This document shows positions 35,671 through 47,029 of a stretch of 64,000 nucleotides of DNA, in pieces (the first letter of the stretch is position 1; every line of letters begins with the position of its first letter). Position numbers and translations under genes: made by a program. The DNA comes from Lepeophtheirus salmonis (Eukaryota > Arthropoda > Copepoda > Siphonostomatoida > Caligidae). The notes below the pieces were generated by a model, which was not told where the DNA came from, did no database searches, and worked only from the letters and a program-made list of their open reading frames with translations. The stretch covers positions 28,028,002 through 28,092,001 of the forward strand of contig NC_052139.2 in assembly GCF_016086655.4 (NCBI RefSeq). Direction: 5' to 3'.

Positions 35671-36000
35671 TCATCTCCAGTCCTCACGCCTTAAAAATGT
35701 CCTCACTATTATACTCGCCTTAAAAATGCCGTTCATTCTATATGTCTTAACTATTATACTCGTAGTTTTTTCTTCGGATCTATATCTGAGATCGCTGATG
35801 GAGTGTCCACCCGAATCCTTATAAACAACATTACATCTATATTTCCTCACTAACCTCTTCCTGTTCCCTCTATATGTCTTAACTATTATACTGGTAGTTT
35901 TTTCATCGGATCTATATCTGAGATCGCTGATGGAGTGTCCTCCCGAATCCTTATAAACAACATTACATCTATATTTCCTCACTAGCCTCTTCCTCAGATA
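35671..36000 (-). repeat. 132-bp tandem duplication with conserved open frame
   Basis: Units 35737-35868 and 35869-36000 differ at only about four positions before their last few bases. The period is 44 codons, and a minus-strand frame stays open through both (35982-35671). It therefore encodes two copies of a 44-residue segment containing RKYRCNVVYKDSGGHSISDL and EKTTSIIVKTYR. A shorter echo, CCTCACTATTATACTCGCCT, precedes the first unit. The encoded sequence has no recognised domain. The block adjoins a mariner N-terminal fragment on the same strand, but its sequence does not look like transposase. Confidence 0.85.
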
Positions 36001-36018
36001 TTCACAAGGTTCTTCATG

Positions 36019-36299
36019 TCCAAGACCTTCTTCAGCAACTACGCTTTGGTCTTCTCAGAAACTTACAGCTCTTTTGAGAACCTCCTGGTTGACAGTGAAG
36101 AGTTGCTTTGGATCAGAGCTAGGACTGCCTCAATCTTATCTGGTGCCCTTATTATACTTGACCTCCCTGGCCCCTTTTTATCTACGAAAATAGTGCCCTC
36201 TTCCTCAACATGTTCCTGACGTTGTACACTGTATTGACGTTCACGTTTAAAATATGCTATTTTTGTGCGGAGAGCCACAATTTTCATTCGTTTTGGCAA
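36019..36299 (-). pseudogene. mariner-type transposase N-terminal DNA-binding remnant
   Basis: The 78-codon minus-strand frame reads MPKRMKIVALRTKIAYFK, QYSVQRQEHVEEEGTIFVDK, then KKGPGRSSIIRAPDKIEAVL and ALIQSNSSLSTRRFSKELQV, continuing SEKTK past a frame break and LLKKVLDMKNL. The GPGRSxxxRxPxxIEAVxALI-x-S-x-S-x-R-x-L-x-x-ELxVSxxT pattern is the linker and second HTH of mariner-type transposases. The catalytic domain is missing. It abuts the 132-bp duplication directly, which may be where the rest was lost. Confidence 0.65.
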
Positions 36300-36459
36300 G
36301 CAGCTTGTTATTTTCTTTCATCCGGCTAAAAACAAAATTTTACAAGTAGAAGGATATGGAATTCACTCATGCAGCTTATGTCAAAATTTCAGTTCAGTAT
36401 ATTTATTCAAAACCAAGATCTGTGTAGGTACACCTGCAGAATTTCAAAACATCCCGTAA

Positions 36460-37172
36460 GGGGAGATCCATTAAAATCTAAACACTTACTAATTCAATAA
36501 TTAATAAAGGTTGAGTGATGGAAATTAATTAATATCTCGATATATTTAAGGATAAAAAATTAGTTACAAAAAAAAAACCAACATTAGATCTCTAACTTAC
36601 GTAGAAGTCAAAACACCAGACTTGGAGGAGTAAAGAACAGGCATGGCCAATCCCCTCAAGCCCATGAGTGCCCATGCAAGAGATCTCGGGGTTTCACACC
36701 AAACTCTCCAGAGAGCTATTAAAGATTTGGGTCGAAAGAACCATTTGAGGTTGGAGAGGCCACCAGTAATGAAAGAACCCTATTTCTTCAATTGCAAGAC
36801 TCTTTCGAATAGGTCTTTTGAGTTCCTTTGAACTATTTTTTGAGACTTTTGACCCTCTCATATCCCTGATGCCCATCCCCTTTGACTACATCTTTTGGGT
36901 GAATGTCGAAGAAAATGATTGTATTTGTCCACCATCGAAACATCGAGGCCCTAAAATCCACTAGTGTTAACTGATTACTGGGACACCTTGACAGAGGACT
37001 ACATCTGCTGCCACTTGGAAGCCATCATTGACTACATTAATGTTTCAGAGAGCTCAGAGGCCATCCATTTAAGGTATTAATTTTGTTTAAATTCTATGGT
37101 TAATTAATAAACTAAACCCTTTTGAAGTTTAAAATTAAAAGTGTTTATATTTTAATAGACCACTCGGAATAG
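36460..37172 (+). mobile_element. internally deleted mariner copy with both TIRs (deletion-derivative family)
   Basis: Left end GATCCATTAAAATCTAAACA then CTTACTAATTC; right end TGTTTATATTTTAATAGACC then ACTCGG, its inverted counterpart. The interior on the plus strand encodes NPLKPMSAHARDLGVSHQTL and QRAIKDLG (second HTH), then ERPPVMKEP. It then jumps through the junction TGCAAGACTCTTTCGAATAG followed by GTCTTTTGAGTTC to the third catalytic block HIPDAHPL and C-terminal sequence with ICCHLEAIIDYI. The catalytic core with the first two Asp residues is absent. At about 710 bp it is roughly half a normal mariner. It is best read as a non-autonomous copy moved by a full-length relative. Confidence 0.75.
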
Positions 37173-37174
37173 CT

Positions 37175-37715
37175 AAGATACAAGAGTCAAGATAAGTAGT
37201 TAAGTTGTTTGCACACGGAGAGCCTCGGAGTTCAAAGACTCCTTGTAGTTATAGAACCATAGATACCTAAGCTGCCCTCTAATCATATTAAATCCATACA
37301 TACCTATATATGTATACAAAAAAAGGAACATATATACATAGATAGAGATAAGAGGGCTTAACCCTTCTTTGATTTCATCTAAGGTATGTATGTTGCTCTC
37401 GACACACACCCAAACGGCTCAACCAATTAATTAGGAAGGCTCTTCATAATTTATTACTATTATAACTTCAGACATGTTGTACATACTCCATACACATATT
37501 TGTTAGAGGGAAAAGGGAGAATGACAAACAAAAACCAACTGAATTCAGAACGAAAGCAATCCATTAAATTCTCTCTCTCTTCCTTCTATCTTTTCTATCA
37601 TCTAACTCAACTTACTCCTCCTGATTACTTTTGATGGATGATTCAGGGTTCAAAATTTCATTAAGGATGACAATCTATCTACAAAAAATAATCCACAACT
37701 AATATATTTATAAAT
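37175..37715. other. non-coding stretch
   Basis: Includes a short TA/TACATA-rich patch at 37300-37345 and a pyrimidine run near 37568. Nothing recognised. Confidence 0.5.
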
Positions 37716-37720
37716 GTTGG

Positions 37721-38365
37721 AGGTCTGTTCAAAAAGTAAGGTGACTTTGCTTTTATAGGAACTAATATTTATTTATTCATGTCCTATTCAATATAATCCC
37801 CCTCAGAGGCAATACACTTGCGTCAAACCTTATTCCAATCCTTGAAGCACTTCTCATATGCACTTTTCGGTAGCTCTTCCAGGTTATGCAGTCTTTATCT
37901 CCTCAATTAGTGCAAAACTCCCTCCTTTCATAGGTCCACTATGAAATATCTCACAGGAAAAGATCGAAAAATAGTCGGAATAAAAAAAGGATCAAAGCTT
38001 TGACATTTGATCAAACTTTCCGTCCATCTTGGAAGAGTTTGTACCGCTTCTAAACATTTTTTTTTTACTCAAACTGTTTCACACTATTGCATTCTGAGCA
38101 TTTCAAGTGTTTTGTAGCACTTAATTTGATGTTTTACGCCAAAATCAATGTAAATTCTTTGATTCACATTTTTTCAATACCTATCAAAAAATCCCGGAAA
38201 GCACAAAATACTTCTAATCGTTATGCCTCTCAAAAACAAGCTGAACATATTATGTATATAGTTCAAACAGTAAGTACATGTTCGTAGCGAGTGTACTATC
38301 ATAAAAAATCGAGCACACCAAATGGGCCCTGTTTGCTAAATTTGAAAAGTCACCTTTCTCTACCA
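37721..38365 (-). mobile_element. non-autonomous mariner copy with TIRs
   Basis: The left end GTCTGTTCAAAAAGTAAGGT then GACTTTGC is mirrored at the right by GAAAAGTCACCTTT (about 38351-38364), imperfectly preserved. Next to the left end the minus strand encodes ELPKSAYEKCFKDWNKV and RKCIASEGDYIE. This is the C-terminus of the mariner group ending in W-x-KCIASxGDYFEGD. The rest of the transposase is replaced by non-coding DNA, including the former 5' leader at 38040-38340. Length is about 645 bp, half of an autonomous element. Confidence 0.65.
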
Positions 38366-38369
38366 ATGT

Positions 38370-38740
38370 ACTACTTACTCAAATTTTTTACTTCTATTTA
38401 ATTAAGCTATCTTTTCCTCTTTGTTTGATTTGGCGGGATTTTAAAGGGGAGGGCTAATTCAAAAGGCTTTTTTGGGGTACAAAAGCTAATGCCTCTTCTT
38501 TGCGAACGCTTCTCTTTTTAAATGTTCAAATGCAAGTACCTATGTACCTATTGGCATCCCATACAATTGGAACAAAATTTGACCTCATCCAAATCTCGAA
38601 CAAATACACATTAATTAATTATTTAATTGTATATCAATTTTCAATATGAACTCCACTGTCCTCAATTTTCCCATAAAGTAACCTTTTTTAAAGAAAAAAT
38701 ATCAAAATCTATATTGGTTTTACAGTCAAATTATGATTAT
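38370..38740. other. non-coding stretch
   Basis: AT-rich; no recognised feature. Confidence 0.5.
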
Positions 38741-38742
38741 AT

Positions 38743-38946
38743 TAGTGATGTGTTAGTCCTTACTTATTTGCTCCAGCCCAGTTTTAGGATCAGTTCCATC
38801 AGTCCTTGGGGCTGATTCTTTTGACTGTCAGTATTATAACTTATTAACAAAAGAGAACTAACTTTATCAATTTTAGGACTGATACCCAGGACTGAGCTGA
38901 GCAGGATTGCAGTCTGCAGTCCTAAAGAAGGACGCACACAACACTA
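38743..38946. mobile_element. family-2 TIR element, short complete copy
   Basis: The left end TAGTGATGTGTTAGTCCTTA then CTTATTTG is mirrored by the right end CTAAAGAAGGACGCACACAA then CACTA. CAGCCCAG / GGACTGAGCTG phrases sit just inside. Total about 204 bp, with no ORF. Confidence 0.65.
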
Positions 38947-38949
38947 GTT

Positions 38950-41900
38950 TTAAAGCTTAGTAGATGGTTTGAATATAGAGAGTTTGGAATAAAATAGGTT
39001 AACATTATTTAGCAGAGATTTCCCCTTTGCTCTAATATTGCACTTCTTCAAGTAATGGACGCTTATTGAAAAAAAAAACCCACACATTTTCAAAACTGTA
39101 TTATGTACGATTTAAAACCGTTAGTGTTATTGACATTTTATCCTATTTTAACTTTGACATGTCAATATTTGCCAAAGTATATGAATTTATTACATTTTAA
39201 TCTTCCATAAGCGGTCCCAGTCAAAGTGTGTTCTTATTTGAGGAAATGGTATTGCATCTGACTTTAATTCCTCATGATTTGTAACGTGCGAGTTTCTCCT
39301 TTTCTTGGCAACTTGAACTGTGTTATTTTAAATAACTTTTATCATTAATAACATCCTAGGATTTGTTACAGGCTTAACTGTCAAGACGGTTCATTAAATC
39401 AGCTGCAATCAGCTGCATGTTGAATAAGCATAAGTACACTTTAAATGTTTATGTTATATATATATATATATATAAGTTGTTTTTTGGCCCATATAATTTG
39501 ACTTGTACATATATGAATGTATGGTTGTACAACAAGGGTTTTTATTTATCCCTTTTTGTCACAACATATGGTACTAATGAATATTATTTTTGTTATTCAA
39601 GGACCTTTTTCCAATCACACACACACACACACAGTATAAAAAGTAATCAATGAAAGCTCCTTCTCCTCATCTTCAACGGAGCAGTAAAGTCAACAAAATA
39701 GAGAGAGAGTCAATATGATTTTATTTATGTTGACAAATTTTTTATTTGAATTTTACGATGATCAGTCCATTGTTTATTTTCCTCGGGTTGCATTTGCCGT
39801 TGTTTTTGTTGGTATTGCTCTCCCTGGTTGGTTCCCTCAATGTTTGATGTGGATGAAGATAGTAGAGCAATTATGATAGGGAGTTACTTCAAATCCTTTT
39901 TCAACCACCTGCTTGTTTTTTTTATTTTTCTTATCGTGAAGTTGGTTAAATTGACTCTACAGTATTATGTACAGGGTGATCCTTTGCAGCCTTGGATATT
40001 TACCATGTTTAAAAATAAATAAAAAACTTCAACCTGTTTCTCTTTTAGAAATCTATCTCTCTGTGGCCCAGTGTTAATCTATATATGATCCTAAGAGCAT
40101 TAAATATATGTTATTACGTCCTTATATAATCTTATTTCCATACTATATGTAAAAATTAAGTATTACAATGAAATGAATAAGATCTTTTTCTCTAATTATC
40201 CAACTTTTCCCGTCACTAATTAATCAAATAAAATGTATAAATTTGTACATTTCAATTTGTACATGAGTTTTTTTGTTTTTTTTTGCTACATATTCATTTA
40301 ATTTTATTTCAAATACCAATGTTTAGCAATGGCATAAAGTAATACTCAATCCAAGCATTAAGTTTCCTTCGAATTCTTATAGCCCTTTGACCAAGTTTCA
40401 TTCATATTGGAGTATTTTACATTTAATGTAGGAAAAATATCAACTTTGAGCCCCTAAAGTGGCGTAACCTCAATTATAATGTAATTTATTACGTCAGTAC
40501 AAACGTTCTATAATGCTCAAACACACTGGTACAATTTGCTTTGGAACTAAAGAAGAAGCAGGTCATCTGCAGCAAAGAATCATTCATCTACACCGTACAC
40601 TTTGAAATATTTTAAAAGTAAGCTTAAAACTATACAAAGCATATGGGATCATTTCAAAGAGGTTGAAAAGGACAAAACGAAGGTTTTGGAGGGTAAAAAT
40701 TGGTTGGGATCTTACAAGATGGTTGATAAAGAAGAGATAATCGCTACTTGGGTTTGGCCAACCACATTTCAATGATTATTTTTGGTGCATTATTGGGAGG
40801 AAGGCTTACACGTTATCAACGCATTCAATGCCTCCATTGAGTGTGAATGGGGTTTATTAATACCAAATAAATACATTGTGCATGTTTGAACTTCCGCCTC
40901 AGGGTCGAGAATGCGTTATCCTCGGAGGCATAAATTATGATTAAATACACTAGCTACATATCTATATTGCCTTTTGTGCACGGACACTGTGCCCAAAAAA
41001 TAATATAAGCATTTGAGGATGACTTATGCTACAAATCTATGTAATTATGATTCCTAATTATATTACTCCAATTATAAAAGATAAAATGACTAACTATTTG
41101 ACACAAATTACAATGATTAAGGGCTGATTAATTAATTATTAATTCATGGGTCGGTATTAAAATGTTTTAAAAGTTGACTCAACCCGCTATTGGAACCCAT
41201 CTAACAAAAATCATGACAACCACCCAATAAAAAATTAGAACTAGAAGATATATTAAAAGAATAGAATGATTCAATCAATCAATGATTGAAATTCAATGAA
41301 CAATGTGAATGAATCAATCGTATAGATCAAATGTGTTGGTTATCCTATGTACTCAGTCATGTTCTGATCAACACTTCTCTATCCAGAGGTTGTCTCTAAC
41401 TATATTATTGTCTAGATATGTTTGTCATCCGAGTAGTCAACTACTGGGATGTCCAACCTTTTAATATAATGGGCCGTAGAACATATTAAATTTAATTTCA
41501 TGAAAAATGCCTACATTAAACCAAACTATTGTCTAAGAATTTATTTCAACTTTAGGACAAATCTAATTTTTCATTGCCAAAATGCATCAAAAAAGCCTTT
41601 TAGCTACGAATTGGACATCTCTGGTCTAGTAGATAATTAAATAGTCAGGGGCGTCTGTAGGATTATATGTTGTTTTTTAGGGGGAGCATTGGGCGAATGA
41701 TTATTTTAGTAATGAAATTGTAAAAAAAAAAAATTAACATTATTTTATTATAAAAAAAATTTCCCTGTATGAAATTTTTTTTTAGTACAAAACAAGAATT
41801 CTTTGGTTACCCTGTCCAATGGATGCCTTTAATTGTACTATTGCATAAACTTTCATCGAATAAATTGATATTATTTTTTTTGGGAAGGTGGTCATTGGGC

Positions 41901-42345
41901 AAAGTGTCCGTACGACAAAGTTTCCCCTAAAACCATTGGATTTTTCTTACCAAAATGGAGAGGAGAAAATATAAATTTGTCACCCTGTATATATATTTTT
42001 TATTTTCAATATGTGGTAGTTTTTTTGTTTTTTTTTTGGCCAACTGTTAAAAATCTGAGAGTGGTAATGATTAATGCGCCGATGACAACGACAAAGATAG
42101 ATCCTTGATGAATACATAATCCCACTGATAAATATCTAATTACATTTACTGTAAATGAATCGACTTTTGAGATATACGTATACACGTATATGACTGTATA
42201 ATACAACCCCCTTACCACTACCTACAATCTAAAACAAAATGGACTCTTTTAAAAAACAAAGAGAAAAAAGCAAAGGACAAATTTTCAATTATCGAATATA
42301 TATTGCATATTTTGGCCATATATAATTAATTCTAAGTGTGTATGT
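38950..42345. other. long non-coding stretch with microsatellites
   Basis: Contains (TA)n at 39455-39474, (CA)n at 39616-39633, and a G-rich family-4 end at 41645-41790 (GGGGCGTCTGTAGGATTATA then TTTTTTAGGGGGAGCA). ORFs of 62-78 codons show no domains. No gene recognised. Confidence 0.45.
39455..39633. repeat. (TA)n and (CA)n microsatellites
   Basis: A TA-dinucleotide run lies at 39455-39474 and a CA-dinucleotide run at 39616-39633, separated by unique AT-rich sequence. Confidence 0.9.
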
Positions 42346-42350
42346 TTATG

Positions 42351-43089
42351 TAGTGATTGAAATCGTGAATTTTTTAGCTGGCCCGCTTTTCGGAATTGGT
42401 CATTCAAAAAATGCATTTTCTTTTAACCATCTATTGGCATTATTATTAGCCAACTTATTTTCCTACTGCATTCAATCATATTCCAAACCTGATTGAACAT
42501 TCATGGGTGCTCATAAATACAAAGAGTAACCCTGAGGATTGGTTGCGGAGTTATAATTGTAAGTCCATGTTGGACTCAGAGTAGAGTTGAGGATCAACAT
42601 TGGATACATTCTTGCAATTGTATATTTTCTAATGGTCATCCCTCCTCGTCATAGCTACTTGTAGCTGATCTCCTCCAAAGCATTATTCACATTTTCAGGG
42701 TTACTAGTTGGATCTAGGTGATGTAAATCATATTACTTTTTTAGCACGCCCGTTATTTTGGGAATATGTAATCTGAAGAATGAATTATCTTTTCCTTAGT
42801 AAGTGTCATTATTATTTAATTCCTGAGTAGTGAACATCCTTTCCTAAGTAGATTCAATTATATTCAAAGCCTGCTTGAACGTCCGAGTGTACTCACAAAA
42901 GACGTTGTAAGTCCTTGTTGAAATCAGCGTAGAACAGGAGAACAACATCGGAGTAATCCTTGACAATGTCCTTATCTATTTGCAGCTGATCTCCTCCAAC
43001 ACATTCCTCAAATTACCATGGGTATAATCTTGATTTTTGGCTGTTTTTTTAAATAAATATGCCCATTAAACACAAGATTTTGATCACTA
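42351..43089 (+). mobile_element. two adjoining family-1 TIR elements; the second has both ends
   Basis: The first copy starts TAGTGATTGAAATCG (42351), runs through AGCTGGCCCG and the core AGTTATAATTGTAAGTCCAT to about 42714. The second starts TAGGTGATGTAAATC at 42715 and ends GATTTTGATCACTA at 43089. That gives inverted ends GTGATGTAAATC / GATTTTGATCAC bounded by TA on both sides, about 375 bp. The best estimate of the family terminus is TA-GTGATGTAAATC. No ORF; non-autonomous. The TA boundary fits Tc1/mariner-type integration but proves nothing about the source transposase. Confidence 0.75.
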
Positions 43090-43091
43090 GT

Positions 43092-43618
43092 TATATACTG
43101 CTTTCACCCATTAAGACTAAATTCTACATTTTTCTAGATCGACATTAAAACCAGGTCAAATATCTCAGTGAATATTTAAATTATTTGAACTTTTGTTTTT
43201 GACAACAATAATACCTTAAATATAATATTAATGTATGAATGACTTACATTGAAATATATGAAGCTATATTCATAAAAGCAAGCTCAAAAATGACGTGCTT
43301 GATGTTTTGAACGTAGTTTAATGATATTTTATCATCTTTTTTTTTTTTTTTTTTTGGCAGAAATACTTTTATTTAATTTTATAGGATATATTAGCTAAAT
43401 AAAAAAGGGATTTCTCTACAAATTTTGAGACTCGTAGATTGAGTTTTTATTTTAAAAATATCCTTTCCACGTAAGGGAAGATTTATCAAGTTTTTCTTGT
43501 TTGGACAACAATGAATGATTATCTTCTGAAATTGTTTTTTTTAAGCATGCATTTTTTTATACGAATACTTCATTGTTGAGTAATAGACAAATAACATTAG
43601 TACATATATGGAGAGTTA
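43092..43618. other. non-coding stretch
   Basis: AT-rich, with a T homopolymer at about 43339-43357. No feature recognised. Confidence 0.5.
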
Positions 43619-43620
43619 TA

Positions 43621-44889
43621 CAGGGTGTCCACGATAAATTGGAACTACTTTAAACTTCATCCAGATCCATAATGTGGATATTCGGGGTTAAATCATACTA
43701 ATATAAAAGATTGCGTGAACAATACACTATAACTTCCACCACAATTGTTTTGACAACAAACAATAGTCATCATGGAACAAGCAAGGAGAGACGCCATTCC
43801 TCGAATTGGCTCGAGCGGGACACAAGGCCTCTGCTATCTACAAGCTTCTTAACTACCCCAAGACTACGGTGTACCGGGTCTTCAATGCCTGGGAGGTTGA
43901 GGGGGAAGGTCTGTCGCAAGACCCACAACATGAGAACTGACTGAATCCGCACTCCCCGCTTCCTTGAAGGCCTCCGTAAGTCCATAAAGATACTCCAGGG
44001 ACTTTCTTGTCAAGGTTAGCCAAGAACAGTGGAGTGAGTAAGCAGCCGGTCTCCAAGGCTGTGAATGAGGACCCCGGGTACAGGTCAACCGAATCTCCAA
44101 ATAACCCATTCTTACGGTATCCATGAAGGCCAGCAGGCTCACGAACGGTAAGCTTCTCCTCAATGACCTGAAGAGCCATGGGGGAAGTATCATCTTCTTC
44201 TTTGGCGAGAAGAACTGGACTGTCGACAGAAGCTACAACGTCCATAATGACAGGTGGCTTGCCAAGGAGAGAGAAGAGGTCCCTGCGGTCTTCACCACAA
44301 AGTTCCCGGCCTTCGTGATGACCCTGGTGTCATCTGCTGCACCGGTGAGGTGATGCCTCCTTTTTTCTTCAATCTCAAGGAAAGGGTTAACACGATAAGG
44401 TACTACGAAGTCATGGAGGAGTTCGTCATCTCCTGGATGAAGGATACAGCCGCTGGGAGGGAGTTCATATTCCAACAAGACTCAGCGCCCGCACACATCG
44501 CCATGAGGACCTCTTCAACTCCCACGACATCACTTTCTGGGATTGAAACACCTGGCCCTCCAACTCACCCGACCTCAATCCGTGTGATTACTATTGGTAG
44601 GGGAAGTTGGAGAGGGAGGTGTGCAAGGTCAGCCACAAGAACATCGCAGCCCTGAAGGGCTCCATTACGAGGGAGTGGAATGCTGTCGATTCCGCGGAAG
44701 TCATCAGGGCATGCAAATCCTTTAGGGGCAGGATGGAGAAGATGTGTGGCTGCTGAGGGAGGACATGTTGAATAAATTTATTGTTTAATTTCATGTCTAA
44801 CTTTTTCATATGAACAAATACACTCCAAATTCCATTTTTATCAAGCAGGTTGAATTTTAAGATAGTTCCTATTTATCGTGGACACCCTG
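43621..44889 (+). mobile_element. full-length mariner element, TIRs and TA duplication intact
   Basis: The left TIR CAGGGTGTCCACGATAAATT then GGAACTAC, and the right TIR (reverse-complemented) CAGGGTGTCCACGATAAATA then GGAACTAT, agree over more than 30 bp with few mismatches. TA is present immediately outside both ends (43619-43620 and 44890-44891). The length of 1269 bp is what an autonomous mariner should have. This is the best-preserved element of the window. Confidence 0.92.
43772..44756 (+). pseudogene. mariner transposase of the 1269-bp element, inactivated
   Basis: From ATG 43772: EQARRDAI, a one-base frame change, then LARAGHKASAIYKLLNYPKT and TVYRVFNAWEVEGEG (first HTH), then SRLAKNSGVSKQPVSKAV (second HTH). 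After more frame changes comes ALLNDLKSHGGS-like LLNDLKSHGGSIIFFFGEKN and WTVDRSYNVHNDRWLAKE (first Asp; the usual DEK reads GEK). Next are FVMTLVSSAAPV and FIFQQDSAPAH (second Asp). A one-base deletion is followed by DITFWD, a stop where Trp/Lys is expected, then NTWPSNSPDLNPCDYYW (third Asp). The end reads EVCKVSHKNIAALKGSITRE to a stop at 44754-44756. The Asp2-Asp3 spacing is about 35 residues, blurred by the frameshift. All domains are present, but at least four frame breaks and stops make it dead. Confidence 0.88.
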
Positions 44890-44891
44890 TA

Positions 44892-45490
44892 GATCCGTTT
44901 TTTATTTAACATATTAAGATTTTAATTAAAATAAGGTTACCAATTTGGAAAAAAATTGAAACATTCGTTCATAATAGAGATATATATAGAACTTAAAATC
45001 TGTTCCGTCATGTATATCCTTGTGATGATATTTGAGGCATAATTACTGCCCAACAATGTAGCAGAAATTTGGGTCCTTGGGTAATATCAGATATCCGAAT
45101 AGAAACTTTACTATTAATTCAAAAGTTACTTCATTTTGACATATGACAGTAAATGACATCATCTTTGAGCCATGCTCCATTCAAGCTAATTATGAAGATG
45201 ATGTATATATAATTTTTAGCTTTTTCACAGATTTCTTTTCAATTATACTCTATTTGTTAGATAAAATGAGTTGTACACACAAGGACAAAATATCAAACAC
45301 AGAGTGGATAATTATGTCGTAATAACCAATAGTTTCTGAGATGATACATTTTTTAGCAACATAATAGAATCAAAATGGCTTGGTGTGGGGAATATGAGAC
45401 ACACTCCTTGCGGCTATATTGGCCATGCTGCCCTATAAACCACCCTTTTTTTCTGATTGTAAAAGCTAGTTGATCAAATCCATAGTCGGC
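44892..45490. other. non-coding stretch
   Basis: AT-rich; no TIR or gene recognised apart from the fragment that begins at about 45495. Confidence 0.5.
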
Positions 45491-45494
45491 AACT

Positions 45495-45812
45495 CTCCTT
45501 GGGTTTCAACAAGATGGAGCACCCGCCCACGCTTCCAAGAAAGCTCAGGAGTGGCTCAAGGACAACATGAACTTTTGGCCAATTTGACTACTGGCCCCCT
45601 CAGAGCCGAGATCTGAACCCACTAGACTTCTCTATCTAGGCGCACGTGGAGACCAAGGCCTGCAAAAACGACACCAGAACAGAAATGCCTTAAAGTCTGC
45701 TGTCAACAAGGCCTGGGCCTCCATGGACGCTGATTACATCCAGCAAGTATGTGGCAGCTTCAGACGTCGCCTGACCAGTGTTATTGAGTCAAATGGTGTC
45801 TACATTGATTAA
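45495..45812 (+). pseudogene. mariner-type transposase C-terminal third
   Basis: QQDGAPAHASKKAQEWLKDN (second catalytic Asp intact) is followed after a frame change by WPPQSRDLNPLDFSI (third Asp intact) with a stop replacing Trp. Then comes HVETKACKNDTRTEMP, then in another frame SAVNKAWASMDADYIQQVCG and SFRRRLTSVIESNGVYID, with stop at 45810-45812. The N-terminal two-thirds are absent, and the sequence abruptly becomes non-homologous before 45490, so this is a 5'-truncated copy. Right flank to about 45950 may be its 3' UTR; no TIR partner is present. Confidence 0.75.
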
Positions 45813-45814
45813 AT

Positions 45815-47026
45815 TTAATCACAAACTATTTTATTATTCCAAAAATGTATTAATAAATTGTTCTCAAGTCCTTTGAAACGTCATTATTGTCTGCGATATG
45901 TTCTGAACAAAAATCGGTAAATAATTCTGCACGGCCCGGTAGTCCAAATGATTATCACAAAGATAATTAAGAGTTGAAATATTTAATTTGAAAGTGGGCA
46001 ATATTCTTAATTATTCTTGTTAATTTGAATAATATGCCTACAATTGACTCAAATACGCAAATTAAAAATTGTGCATTATGTATGTATAAAGTAAGAAAGC
46101 ATCAACTTGGATTGTATCCTTAAGTTAATTTTTGCTCAAGATTGGTTGTATGTTGACAACCCAACCTTCTTTCCATTACAAAAACAACAACAGAGAATTG
46201 GTTCCAGAAAGAACTTGCTTGGTTGGTTGCAAAAACAAAGAAAATATGTTAAAAAACAACACCCTCTGATGATGTAATGGAGAAAAGAGGCGGAAAATCA
46301 ATTGAGGATTGAATTGACGACAATGAACCAAACAGCCCCCCCCACAAAAAAAAGAAGTCCACAGATAGACAAAGAAATTACATTTCTTTAGACATTTATA
46401 ACTCTATCATTTGGGGTTTTTTCCCTATTTTTTTTCTACTTGTAAAAACATATGTTGAGATTCTCACGTATCAACATGATTCAGCATTCATTCTCTACTA
46501 CAGAGGGAAATACATACATATATACATTCAACAACAAAAAAAACAAAAAAAAGATATCACTTATTGGATATGTAAGTATGTACTTGTCAGCTTTTTTTTT
46601 TTTTTTTTTATCATTTCCTTCCACCCTAATTTTTCTTTCTTTTCTATCTTCTATTGCAAAACCACACTACTACAAAAAGACGTTCTAGTAATGAATTGAA
46701 CATGTTAATAGTTTTTTTCCCCCCCTCTCTCTGTTTATTATTTTGGTTATTGCTTTTATTGAATCTCCATGATTAGAGATGTATAAAATATGTCCTAGAA
46801 AGTAGAGCAAACTTTTTCTAGTAGGGAATCTGAACAGTGTTTTTTCCAGGGTGCTTTCGTTATAGTTTGATTATTGAGTATGTTCATCAAAGACAATAAG
46901 GGTTTGCATGGAGTTTTAGGTGAAAGTCTTTGTTGGACTATTAAGGATAACAAAACGGTGACTCAAGTGATTTACAAATAAATATTGCTCCTAAAAATTA
47001 CATAGATGAGGACACTACATACTTTA
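45815..47026. other. non-coding stretch
   Basis: Contains a T homopolymer near 46591-46610 and a C run near 46720. A 78-codon hydrophobic ORF (46452-46688) is an AT/T-run artefact. No gene. Confidence 0.5.
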
Positions 47027-47029
47027 ATA

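Noticed and set aside
43853..44655. Several 70-133-codon ORFs on both strands inside the 1269-bp element
   Set aside because: They are frame fragments or antisense shadows of the interrupted transposase.
46452..46688. 78-codon ORF with a hydrophobic stretch as a membrane peptide
   Set aside because: The hydrophobic run comes from a T homopolymer; there is no other support.
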